A stretch of DNA of 64,000 bases from Candidatus Peribacteria bacterium (lineage in GTDB: Bacteria; Patescibacteriota; Gracilibacteria; UBA1369; LOWO2-01-FULL-3), in NCBI GenBank assembly GCA_943357285.1, contig CALRGJ010000005.1:19935-83934 (forward strand), written 5' to 3'. The position numbers were made by a program, and so were the translations under genes. The notes beneath the pieces are model-generated. The model did not search any database and was not told the DNA's origin. It saw only the letters and a list, made by a program, of their open reading frames with translations. Shown here one piece after another: positions 48,964 to 59,300 of this stretch (within the stretch, counting starts at the first letter, position 1; each line of letters begins with the position of its first letter).

Positions 48964-49253
48964 AACAGATAAGTTTATACCCCCATCTGTTTGACAAAAC
49001 TCTCTTCTGTGCGTAAACTAAACCCCCACCCTTGAGAGCGATTTATAGCACACGAAAGATTCGAGAGCTATCAAGCGGAAGTGAAGTGAATTTTTATTAT
49101 TTTTGACATCGGCAAACAGCTCTTCGCAGAGCCTTCTAGACCGAATAAAAAAATTGAACGAGGCGCATTTATTGGCCAAAAACTGACGCATTTCATTTGT
49201 AAGCAAAATAAATTTCTAGTAATATCCCTTCGACTTAAGATTAATCAATAAAC

Positions 49254-50489
49254 ATGGCTAAAACAAGAATAGTAGCGAGCCTAGACATCGGAAGTTCAAA
49301 AATTAGAACGGTTGTTGGTATAATGGATGATGACTCCAAAGTTCCTAACATTATCGGAGTTGGTATCGCTCCTTCTACTGGTCTCCGAAAAGGAGCAGTA
49401 ATTGACGTTGAAGAAACCATCAACAGCATTTCTTCTTCTCTTGAAGATGCTGAAAGAATGGCTGGAGAACCAATTAACCATGTATTCCTTGGTGTTGGTG
49501 GAAATCATATTGATTCCCTCAATAGCCGTGGTGTTATTGCTGTAGCTCACGCTGAAAACGAAATTTCAGAAGAGGACGTAGATCGTGTTCTTGAAGCTGC
49601 TCAGGCTGTAACAATTCCAAGCAATCGTAGAATTCTTAGAATTATTCCAAAAACTTTCACAGTTGATGAACAAAAAGGTATTAAATATCCGGTTGGTATG
49701 ACTGGTATTCGTCTAGAAGTTGAAACACATATTATTACTGGATTTGAACCGGTAGTTAAGAATATTGAAAAATGTGTACTTCAGTCAGGTGTAGACGTGG
49801 ATGATATTATTCCAGCTTGTCTTGCTTCTGCCGAAGCTGTTCTTTCAAAGAGACAGAAAGAGCTTGGAGTTGTGGTTGTAGATATTGGTTGCGGTGGTAC
49901 TTCAGTAACTGTCTTTGAAGACGGTGCTACTCTTCACACTTCTGTAATTCCGGTTGGTGGAGAAAATGTTACTAACGACGTAGCCATCGGTATGAGAACT
50001 TCTATTGATACAGCTGAAAAAATTAAAATTGAATATGGTTCAGTGATTCCGGAAGACGTAAACGAGAGAGAGACAATCGATCTTTCACTATTAAGCAAAA
50101 TAGATACACATTTGGTTTCAAAGAAGCAGGTAGTAGAAATTATTCAGGCTCGTTACAGCGAAATTTTTGTTCTCGTTAAAGACGAATTAGCAAAAATCCA
50201 CCGTGACGGAATGCTTCCAGCGGGAGTCATTCTTACTGGTGCTGGTGCAAAGATGGCCGGAGTTATTGATTTAGCTCGTGAGACTTTGAACCTACCTTGC
50301 CAAATTGGTTTCCCACAAAATTATGACGGTGTTGTAGATAAAATTGATGACCCGGCTTATGCTACTGCGATTGGACTTTTACTTTGGGGTTCACGCTTCG
50401 AAGGACGTCACCACGCAGGCTTGAAAAACATCAATTTCAAGAAAGGAATGAATAGCTTGAAAAAATGGTTTAAGAACTTGGTTCCGTAA
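49254..50489 (+). CDS. ftsA: cell division protein FtsA
   Basis: VASLDIGSSKIRTVVG, VVVDIGCGGTSVTVF, GVILTGAGAKMAGV; upstream of ftsZ. Confidence 0.97.
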   Translation: MAKTRIVASLDIGSSKIRTVVGIMDDDSKVPNIIGVGIAPSTGLRKGAVIDVEETINSISSSLEDAERMAGEPINHVFLGVGGNHIDSLNSRGVIAVAHAENEISEEDVDRVLEAAQAVTIPSNRRILRIIPKTFTVDEQKGIKYPVGMTGIRLEVETHIITGFEPVVKNIEKCVLQSGVDVDDIIPACLASAEAVLSKRQKELGVVVVDIGCGGTSVTVFEDGATLHTSVIPVGGENVTNDVAIGMRTSIDTAEKIKIEYGSVIPEDVNERETIDLSLLSKIDTHLVSKKQVVEIIQARYSEIFVLVKDELAKIHRDGMLPAGVILTGAGAKMAGVIDLARETLNLPCQIGFPQNYDGVVDKIDDPAYATAIGLLLWGSRFEGRHHAGLKNINFKKGMNSLKKWFKNLVP

Positions 50490-50502
50490 CCCTTTACGGA
50501 AT

Positions 50503-50540
50503 TACCTTTCACCTTGACATTATGTCAAGCGAGCGGTAAT
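50503..50540. other. palindromic element in ftsA-ftsZ intergenic region
   Basis: ATTACC...CTTGACAT T ATGTCAAG...GGTAAT nested inverted repeats. Confidence 0.65.
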
Positions 50541-50593
50541 AATGAGCTCCCAACTATGGGAAAGAACAGATGTAGTTATCTAACCTCTAGACC

Positions 50594-51781
50594 ATGACAA
50601 CACAAGACGATAATTTGGATCTTAAGAATCTTTTCTCAAAAGGAAGAGATAATTCTAAACCAACATCAAAATTAAAGACCATGGAAATTAAGCCGGAAAT
50701 TACACCGGTTGCGAATATTAAAGTGCTCGGAGTTGGTGGTGGTGGTTGCAATGCTGTAAACCGCATGATCAAGTCTGGTTTAAAAGGAATTGAATTTATT
50801 AGTATCAATACAGATGCTCAGGCTCTTTATCATTCTGAGGCTGGTACAAAAATTAATATTGGTCACGCTACAACTCGTGGTCTTGGTGCAGGATCTAATC
50901 CGGATATTGGTCGTCAAGCTGCTGAGGAAAGCATTGATGAAATTCGTGATGCTATCGAAGGTAGCGACATGATTTTTATTACATGTGGTCTTGGTGGTGG
51001 TACTGGTACTGGAGGTGCTCCAGTTATTGCTGGTGTTGCTAAAGAAATGGGAATTTTGACTGTTGCCGTTGTTACTAAGCCTTTCTCTTTTGAAGGTCAA
51101 CGTCGCAAAGGTCAGGCTGATGAAGGTTTAGAGAATTTGAAGAACAAAGTAGATACACTTATTACAATTCCAAACGACAAAATTCTTTCTATTATCGATA
51201 AGAAAACTCCACTTAACGACGCTTTCGCTGTTGTGGATGATGTTCTTAGACAAGGTGTTCAAGGTATCGCTGACCTTATCACTATTCACGGTATGATCAA
51301 TGTGGATTTCGCGGATGTTAAGGCTGTTATGGAAAACGCTGGTTCAGCCCTTATGGGTATTGGTTATGGCACTGGTGAAAATCGTGCTGTTGAAGCTGCG
51401 AAAGCTGCTGTTGAAAGTCCTCTTTTGGAACTTTCTATCGACGGAGCGAAAGGTGTTCTATTCAATATTACCGGTGGTAACGACTTGAGTATGTTTGAGG
51501 TTGATGAAGCTGCTCGTATTATTACAGAAGCTGCTGATCCAGAAGCAAACATTATCTTTGGTGCTGTTATCAACGATTCATACACAGGTGAAGTTAAAAT
51601 CACTGTTGTAGCTACAGGTTTTGATTATAGTCGTAATGAAAGCTCAATGCTTCGTCAGAAGTCTGCTTTCAGCCCACGCACTATGCATACTCCAGCACAG
51701 ACAGCTGCAGAAGCTATGCCAATCAAAAAGACTGAGAATGAATTAGACATCCCAGCTTTCATTAGACAGAAGATGCAGTAA
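50594..51781 (+). CDS. ftsZ: cell division protein FtsZ
   Basis: [33 protein letters not shown]. Confidence 0.99.
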   Translation: MTTQDDNLDLKNLFSKGRDNSKPTSKLKTMEIKPEITPVANIKVLGVGGGGCNAVNRMIKSGLKGIEFISINTDAQALYHSEAGTKINIGHATTRGLGAGSNPDIGRQAAEESIDEIRDAIEGSDMIFITCGLGGGTGTGGAPVIAGVAKEMGILTVAVVTKPFSFEGQRRKGQADEGLENLKNKVDTLITIPNDKILSIIDKKTPLNDAFAVVDDVLRQGVQGIADLITIHGMINVDFADVKAVMENAGSALMGIGYGTGENRAVEAAKAAVESPLLELSIDGAKGVLFNITGGNDLSMFEVDEAARIITEAADPEANIIFGAVINDSYTGEVKITVVATGFDYSRNESSMLRQKSAFSPRTMHTPAQTAAEAMPIKKTENELDIPAFIRQKMQ

Positions 51782-51843
51782 GAGCACTTGTGCTCTAGCG
51801 AGCGTAAGAGCGAGCCTAACATTTTTGCGATGAGCAAAAATAA
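51780..51843. other. paired hairpins in convergent ftsZ/WG-repeat gene intergenic region (element C)
   Basis: AGAGCACTTGTGCTCT and ATTTTTGCGATGAGCAAAAAT hairpins; GCGAGC direct repeats. Confidence 0.55.
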
Positions 51844-51851
51844 CCTTATCC

Positions 51852-52643
51852 CTAGTCTTGTGCAGTTTCCTTCGGAGCTAACTGTTCTTTACCTTTGAGG
51901 TCTACTACGTACCATGTGTTGCCTCTTTTTGCATGAGCAAAGCCATCATCAAAGTCTTCTACTTTGCTATAGCTCTTGTCATTTAGTTTAGAACCATCTG
52001 CTTTGAGGAATTTCCAATAAGGTCCGTTTCTTACTCCGGCAACTCCTTGGAAGAAAGGATAAGTTTCATCGTATTCTCCGAATTTCAAATCTTGACCTTT
52101 TGTATCAATAAAGTGCCACTTCTTTCCATCTTTTACTGCGGCTTTTCCTTCAAAGAACCACTGAGCATCAGTATAGATTTTTCCATCTACTTCTTTACCT
52201 TTCAAATTTAACATTACATATCCATCATCAGTACTAGCCCAGGCAATTCCATCATGATATTCTTCAACTTCAAAATATTCTTGGCTAAGAATATCTCCTT
52301 TTTCATCCACGACAAAGGAAAGACCATTCTTGTTTGCAATCGCTACGCCCTTTTCGTATTCCCCTACTGAATCATAACCATTTTTTTTAGCTACATCTGC
52401 AGGATTTACTTTTACATTTTTTGTATCAGTCAAAAAATCTGCTAATTTTTTGCCATCACCTTTGATTATTTTTTCAGCTTCTTTTTTCGCCAAGGCTTGA
52501 GCAGATTCAGCACTAAGCTTTATCTCTACACCTTTAAATGGAGAAACTTTCCACGTTTCTTCTATCATCTTCTTTGCTGCCTCTTGTTTTGGAGCATCTT
52601 TAGGTCTCTCTAGGAATACTAAACGGTTTTCGTGGATGTACAT
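51852..52643 (-). CDS. WG-repeat-containing protein
   Basis: Repeated pattern VVDEKGDILSQEYFEVEEYHDGIAWAS / FIDTKGQDLKFGEYDETYPFFQGVAGV / ADGSKLNDKSYSKVEDFDDGFAHAK. Confidence 0.75.
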   Translation of the reverse strand: MYIHENRLVFLERPKDAPKQEAAKKMIEETWKVSPFKGVEIKLSAESAQALAKKEAEKIIKGDGKKLADFLTDTKNVKVNPADVAKKNGYDSVGEYEKGVAIANKNGLSFVVDEKGDILSQEYFEVEEYHDGIAWASTDDGYVMLNLKGKEVDGKIYTDAQWFFEGKAAVKDGKKWHFIDTKGQDLKFGEYDETYPFFQGVAGVRNGPYWKFLKADGSKLNDKSYSKVEDFDDGFAHAKRGNTWYVVDLKGKEQLAPKETAQD

Positions 52644-52858
52644 GGTTTTGATTTTTATTTTTGTTTTGATTTTTTTTGAAATCTGGTCATTCTAGCATCG
52701 TTTTATTTTAGTTTCAAATATTTCGTATCAAGAAGACTATGTTCAGCGCCAAAATTTGTTAAGAATTAATATTTGAACACGCGAAATTAACAGATTGGAA
52801 AAATTGCATAAAATAGAAAAAAGTTATGACAACTAAAAGTTTGTTTTAAATAAGCCTT

Positions 52859-54019
52859 TTATAACGAATTTATAATCAACAACGGAGTCATATCTATGAC
52901 GGAAACGCTCTCGAATCTTGCTCTATTCCATAGATTGCCGTGGGTATTCATTCCTTTAAAAACTATAAGAGGAGTTTTTGTATCAGTTGTTCTTTTTAGA
53001 TCTTCGTAAACCACGAATTCTACTGAACCATCAAAGCCCATTTTCGATAGGACTCCATTCCATTGTTGTTCAAATCTAACACGCAATCTACCTTCGGGTG
53101 GAACAAGTATTTTTAGCTTATTCCCAGATGCACGCGCTGCTTCTATGAGTTGAGAAAGTTTTGCTTTGGTAATTTCCAGATTATCGAATCCATCTTTCGC
53201 TTCAGTTTTTGGTTTATCTTTATCAATAGGTAGAGGAGCTGAAGTTTCACGTTTTTTAGTTGCTGCTCTTTCTACGATTTCAGGAGTAGGTTTTCTTAGT
53301 GCATGAATTTTAGGAGCTATATCTTTTTTTCCAATATTCAATAATGTCGCTCTGGTAGCCTCAATTATTTCATCCACAAATTTTCGCAATTCTATTTTGC
53401 CCTTTAGATCAGCCTCCACCTCTTCCATGTCTAATATTTTGTTGTAAACTGCAGTTATTTTTCTATTAATTTCTTCTGCAAAACCACCTACGACATCATG
53501 AGCTGAGTCTGGAGATTGCAGCCAGCCGGGTTTCTGTATTTTTGTATTAATTCTCATTGCTAATATTCTCAATTGATTTCCAAGATCGGATTCAACTGTC
53601 AATGTGTCAGAAGCTCTTTCAAGCCCTCTCTGAACATTTCTTAGTTGTCTTTCTAAGTCGTCAATTGGTGGTACACCTCTTACAGTTCCTGATAATCTAT
53701 CTTGTTGAGCTTTTAACGCGAATATCCAGTAGTCGTCACCGCCAGCTTGTGCTTCTTTGTAATGAGCCTCCAGTTTAAGTGCTGGTATAGGCATACTGTG
53801 GCCAAAAGCATGCAATCTTTTCATTAAATATTCTGCCACCTCAAAGGCAAATTTTTCATCAAAAATATCGGTTTCAAACACCGAGAGGTCCATTCCGCCT
53901 ATCCATATCTTGAAATTTCTATCGTTTTCAAATCTAGAAGTTAGAGCACGGCTTATCTCAGCCAAGTCGCTTGAAAGGAGAGAAAACCTTCTATTATTTT
54001 CTACGCGTGTTTCTAACAT
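52859..54019 (-). CDS. hypothetical protein
   Basis: Long ORF, likely start MLETRVENN; no recognised motif. Confidence 0.7.
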   Translation of the reverse strand: MLETRVENNRRFSLLSSDLAEISRALTSRFENDRNFKIWIGGMDLSVFETDIFDEKFAFEVAEYLMKRLHAFGHSMPIPALKLEAHYKEAQAGGDDYWIFALKAQQDRLSGTVRGVPPIDDLERQLRNVQRGLERASDTLTVESDLGNQLRILAMRINTKIQKPGWLQSPDSAHDVVGGFAEEINRKITAVYNKILDMEEVEADLKGKIELRKFVDEIIEATRATLLNIGKKDIAPKIHALRKPTPEIVERAATKKRETSAPLPIDKDKPKTEAKDGFDNLEITKAKLSQLIEAARASGNKLKILVPPEGRLRVRFEQQWNGVLSKMGFDGSVEFVVYEDLKRTTDTKTPLIVFKGMNTHGNLWNRARFESVSVIDMTPLLIINSL

Positions 54020-54086
54020 ATAAAATTTAAGAGAGTAGATTTTATAATATAAGTTGCAATAAGTCAACAGGGGGGAGTCCCCCGCC

Positions 54087-54125
54087 AAATTAATTTAGAA
54101 AAATTTTAAGAAAATTTAATGTTTG
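54087..54125 (+). repeat. dispersed AT-rich repeat, copy 2
   Basis: 39 bp identical to reverse complement of 2274..2312. Confidence 0.95.
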
Positions 54126-54238
54126 TTTGATATACAGAAGATGTTGATACTGATAAACACTATCACTCACCCAGAATGTTTGACAATTATCTGACAATTC
54201 CGGTAAAATTAAGGCGGTCACGATTAAAAGGCCTACTT

Positions 54239-54523
54239 ATGAACGAAAAAACTATTAACACCCGAGAATTCCTCCGTAATTACAAGAAATTCATCGCTGC
54301 CAACGAGACGGTGATTATATCCAATCACGGTAAGCCAGAAGGAGTTCTCATCCCCTATCCAGAATGGGAAAAGAATACCCAACGTAAATCCAAAATCATT
54401 ACTCAAGAAATGATTGATAAATATACGAAGGACCTACCAGGATTTACTCCTATTTCTAATCGTGAAATAGACGAAGCTGCTTATCCCTATCCTAACAAAA
54501 TTAATAAGAGTAGAAAAAAATGA
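54239..54523 (+). CDS. putative Phd/YefM-like antitoxin
   Basis: INTREFLRNYKKFIAANETVIISNHGKPEGVLIPYPEWEK; 4-bp overlap with PIN gene. Confidence 0.75.
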   Translation: MNEKTINTREFLRNYKKFIAANETVIISNHGKPEGVLIPYPEWEKNTQRKSKIITQEMIDKYTKDLPGFTPISNREIDEAAYPYPNKINKSRKK

Positions 54524-54906
54524 TTATTATAGATTCATCAGTTTGGATATCACTTTTCAATCCATTGGATTCTAATCATGATAGAGCAAAAAAAATATTT
54601 GAAGGCCTTAATTCTGAACATATAGTAATATTTGATTACATATTTACAGAGAGCATGACAGTTTTTAGGAATAAAGTTTCAGATGAATTTTGTGTTAAAT
54701 TTGAGCAGCTTCTTCATTACTGGGATATTTCAGTTTTCTTTACTGATCACATCCTAGTACGCCTCGCCACCGAATATTTTTTTCAATTCAAAAAACTCTC
54801 TTTTACTGATTGTCTTATCCTAGCCTCTGCTAAACTAAACGATTATGAAATAGCCACTTTCGATGAAGAACTAAAAAAAGCTTCTAAGCTCGCCCTAGCC
54901 CAGTAG
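54520..54906 (+). CDS. PIN-domain (VapC-like) toxin
   Basis: MIIIDSSVWISLFN, FTESMT, SFTDCLILASA, ATFDEEL acidic motifs. Confidence 0.88.
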   Translation: MIIIDSSVWISLFNPLDSNHDRAKKIFEGLNSEHIVIFDYIFTESMTVFRNKVSDEFCVKFEQLLHYWDISVFFTDHILVRLATEYFFQFKKLSFTDCLILASAKLNDYEIATFDEELKKASKLALAQ

Positions 54907-54945
54907 ACAGTGACTTTAATCCCCTTTCCTGCTAATATTCCTCTC

Positions 54946-55962
54946 ATGGAAGCCAGAATTTTAAATCAGTCAGAAGAGCACCTTTGGGCAGCTTTTGTGG
55001 AGAAACATCCTCAAGGAAATATTCATCAAACTCCAGAGTGGGGACACTTTCGAGGCCATGTCCCTGGAAATGATAAACATTGGATAATTGTGCTCGAGGA
55101 AAAGGCCGCAGGACAGACACAAATCATCGCCGGCACACTTCTTATTCGCCAATCTCTTCCTCGTGGATACAGCTGGTTATATGCTCCTCGCGGTCCGCTT
55201 TTGAATTATGAAGATTTTGGCTCTACACAGATGCAAATGTCCATACTCATGGACACAATTAAAGAGCTAGCCAGAAAGGAAAAAGCCATTTTTTTCAGAG
55301 TCGATCCATTGATACAGGTAGAGAGTCAATCACCCATCTCATTCCCCCACTTTCGACAAAATATTCACGGTTCTCAGCCAGATCACACTCTCCTACTCGA
55401 TCTGACACCATCTGAAGACGACATTCTCAAACAAATGAAACCAAAAGGTCGTTACAATATTAAACTCGCCGAGAAAAAAGGCGTCACTATTCGCAAATCT
55501 ACAGATGTAGCCGACTTTTATAAGATTCTTTCCGAAACCACTTCTCGCGATGGTTTTCACGGTCACAATCAGAAATTTTATCAGAATATGCTCGATTCAC
55601 TCGGCAAAAATGCCTCACTATATCTCGCCGAATTTGAAGGCCAGGTCATCGCCGGCTGTCTCAATACTTTCTACAAAAACACAGCCACTTACTATTATGG
55701 AGCTTCTTCGAACGAGCATCGCAATGTCATGGCCCCTTATCTTCTTCACTGGCACGCTATCGTCGAGGCAAAGGCCAAAGGTTACAACTTTTACGACTTT
55801 TTTGGTATCGCCCCTGAGAACGCCGTAAACCACGCTTGGGCCGGAGTCACCGAATTCAAAAAGAAATTCGGCGGAATAGAAGTTTCCTATCAAAAACCTC
55901 AGGAATTCATTTTCAAAAAAGCTCTCTATTATCTTTACCGCACATATAAAAAAGTGCGATAA
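54946..55962 (+). CDS. FemAB/FemX-family peptidoglycan peptidyltransferase
   Basis: HQTPEWGHFRG, MKPKGRYNIKLAEKKGVTIRKS, YYYGASSNEHRNVMAPYLLHWHAI. Confidence 0.88.
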   Translation: MEARILNQSEEHLWAAFVEKHPQGNIHQTPEWGHFRGHVPGNDKHWIIVLEEKAAGQTQIIAGTLLIRQSLPRGYSWLYAPRGPLLNYEDFGSTQMQMSILMDTIKELARKEKAIFFRVDPLIQVESQSPISFPHFRQNIHGSQPDHTLLLDLTPSEDDILKQMKPKGRYNIKLAEKKGVTIRKSTDVADFYKILSETTSRDGFHGHNQKFYQNMLDSLGKNASLYLAEFEGQVIAGCLNTFYKNTATYYYGASSNEHRNVMAPYLLHWHAIVEAKAKGYNFYDFFGIAPENAVNHAWAGVTEFKKKFGGIEVSYQKPQEFIFKKALYYLYRTYKKVR

Positions 55963-56027
55963 CTAAGCTTGGGGAAAACGGCAAAACATGGTATAATACC
56001 TAGAAGTCAAAAAAATAAAAACAAAAA

Positions 56028-56375
56028 ATGCTCGATCTTTCTGTTATTAAAAACGAAAAACTTCGCAACCTGGTTAAGGCTTCTCGCAAATTCCAGGCTC
56101 TTTCTGAGTTTCAGCAGCAAAAACATTTGGACAATATGAAAAGTATTTCTTCTGAAAAAGAAGAGTCACTTTGTCAGTTTTTTACAGATGAAAATGCTAA
56201 AGAAAATGATGACATGACAAATGAAGAAAAAATGCAAATTCTTGATCAACTTTATAATGAAGTCCTCGAGCTTGGAGAAAAATTTACCAAGTTACTCAAA
56301 AAAGAACCGGAGAAAAAACAGCGCAAAAAAGATGATGAGAATATGGATGATCTTTTGGCCTCTCTCGATAAATAA
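56028..56375 (+). CDS. hypothetical protein
   Basis: 115-aa charged ORF upstream of the 1161-aa gene. Confidence 0.65.
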   Translation: MLDLSVIKNEKLRNLVKASRKFQALSEFQQQKHLDNMKSISSEKEESLCQFFTDENAKENDDMTNEEKMQILDQLYNEVLELGEKFTKLLKKEPEKKQRKKDDENMDDLLASLDK

Positions 56376-56397
56376 ATAAAAAAATAAAAATAAAAAT

Positions 56398-59300
56398 ATG
56401 AAAACGTATCTATTCAATCTTCTGACTCAATCTTTTAAAGAAAAGAATTTAATTTTTGAGGCCACAAAGGGCGGAGAAGCTGCGAAAACTGAAGCACCAA
56501 AAGATGCTGCTCCGGCAAAACCTGAGGAGGCAAAGGGAGCAGAAAAAAAACCTGAAACTCCAGAAGAGAAAAAAGCAAAAATAAAAGAAGCTATTGGCGC
56601 TTTGACACCAAAGTTTGAAAAAGTTTTGGCTGAAGGTAGTGGTTATACTGAGGATTTTATTAAAGAAACAAAAAAGATTAAAGAAAAATTTGAAGAAATT
56701 ACTAAAAAATTAGAGGGTGATAAAAAATTGGATAAAGCGGATTTAAAGATATTTAATGAAAAATTGGAAAAATCTTATGAAAATAAATCTCTCGAAAGAA
56801 ATAAAAGTATTCAGGCTCAAAGAGTAGCTCTGGAAGCCGCAAAAACTGACCCTGAACTCACTGCAGATAAAATTTGGGAAGCACAGAAATCAATGTTGAT
56901 TGAAGGTGATTTTTCCGAATCTATTTTGGAGGCTATTAAAGAAAAATTTAATGCCGAAGGTAGATTGAAAAATCAATTTGAGTTTGTATCTAAGATACTT
57001 GATGGTGCTGAAAAAGGTGCCAGTGATGAAAATGCAGATAAAAATCTCGCCGAGGCGACTAAAGAAATTAAAAATTTAACTAAAGGAATTTTCACCACTA
57101 AGGACTTCACCGCACAATACAATGCAGTTCTAGAAGAAGTTAAAAAGATTAATGATTTTCCGAAGGACGTGAAAACTCTCGGAGAAAAAGCTTCCGCTGC
57201 TAAGACCGCAATCTTTGACAAAATTGCCGAAGATATCAAGAAAAGTAAGGAAGGAAAACCTCTCAACCCAAATTCATTTGTAGCGTATCAGCAAGAGATT
57301 ATGTACGCACATGTTGCTGATGTTTTGGGTGATGAAGAATTGACTCCGGAAAAAATTAAATCAGCTATCAGCCTTTATGACCTTGGGAAATTTAAACCTG
57401 GAAAAGAAAGTGCAGAAGCTAAAAAAACTTTGGATAAACTTCTAAGTCCGGAAATAAAAGATAAACTTATTGCCGCCGGAATCCGTATCGATTTTATGGG
57501 AGGTACCGATGGTACAGATCACCAATTAATGAAGAGTAAAGAATGGCATGATGAAAAAGTTACTGCATTTGATAAACTTGTAGCTTTCGATTCTGCTGGG
57601 CATCTCAATCCTCCACTTACAGCTGATAATAAAACGGAAATTGAGGCTTATAAAACAGCTGTTGCAGCTGGTACTCAAGCCGATTTCTTGAATGATGCTG
57701 CTCACAAAGATAAATTTCTCTCTGGTGGTATGCTTTTTGATCAAGCTTTGGCCCTTCAACGTGCTGAAGACAAGGCAGAGAGAGTAAAAGAATCATTTGA
57801 TCCAGCTCAGAGATATCTCAATATTGAATTAGGTAATTCTACCGCTGCCGACAATGAAGAAAAGAAATCCGGTATTGCTTTCAATATTGAGGAAAAACCG
57901 GAAGTTGATGAGACTAAACCTCAGTATGAAGTGGAAGGAGGTACTGTAGTGGTTACTCTTCCTAAGGATCCTCAGAAACCAAATGATGTGCCTGTAAAAT
58001 TAACTTACACTTTGAGTACGGTTCCATCACTTCAGGCAGAATTGAAACCTGGAAATCCTCCGACTATTACGGTTGAAGGTCGTGTAGCTACTCTAGAGTT
58101 AGAAGGAGAGAAACTTGTTTCGAAAGATAAAGATCCTAATGATGAAGATAAGAAATTTACGGCTTATTGCACTCTGACAATTGTGGAGCCAAAAGGAGAT
58201 AAACAAGGAACAATCGAAGTTAAAAAAATAGAAGAGAAGAAAGACGAAACTCCTCAGGATAAAGAACATCCAAACGATAGTGAAGCTGAAGCAACTGATA
58301 GAAAATATTATGAGGAAAAAAAAGTTCCATATAAAACTGAAGCCGAAGCAAAGGCAGAGGGAATGTTAGAAACTACTACAGACAATAAACTTAAGCCAAA
58401 AGATGGATATGATTGGGCTGCCACCGATGAAGACAACAAGGCTCATCCAACAAATTACGCTACAAAACGAAAAGAAGTAGCTAAACCCCCTGAGCCAGCC
58501 GCAGATCTTCCCGACACAGCGACTCCAGACGGAGCAGGAGCACAACCAGCAGCAGATCTCCCAGGTACAGCAACAGCAGCCGAAGGAGGAGCGCAACCAG
58601 CCACAGCTTTACCAGATGGCTCTACGCAGGTAGATGCACCAGCAACTCCAACGGAGACTACAGATAAGGTGCCAGAAGCTCCAGTAAAAGATTATACATA
58701 TTTGTTTATTAATGATGGCAAAGATCTTCAAGTAGAAAGAGGTGGGGAAAAATGGCAGTTCAAATTAAACAATCAGGCAGAAGTTTCACTTTCAGCTATT
58801 GATTCTGGAGATAATAACTATGTCCGCCTAGATAAGAAAATAGATGGCAAACAATTCTCGGCTTACTTTGAATTTGATCCAAAAACTGGAGTTTTCAATT
58901 CAAGACCTATTGATGGATTTCCAGATCTTCACGACACTACTACTATTTCTTACGATAAAAATACAAGAACAATTAATGTAATTCCAAAAAATACACCTGC
59001 AGATGCCCCAGTAGACAATCCTCAGCCTGCTACAGATACTAGTGAAGCCAATAACTCAGAAAGTAATAACCCAGCCTCAGAAAGGAGGACGCTTTCGAAT
59101 GGAATAATAACAGAAGGTTTATTTGATAAAGAAACTGGTCGTTTTCTCAAAGGAAAAGCCACATTTAAAGATGGAGATATATACGAAGGTTTATTTGATA
59201 AAGAAACTGGTCGTTTTCTCAAAGGAAAATGCATACATAAAAGTGGAGAAATTCTAGAAGGTGATTTTGATAAAGACACTGGTAATTTAATCAAAGGAAA

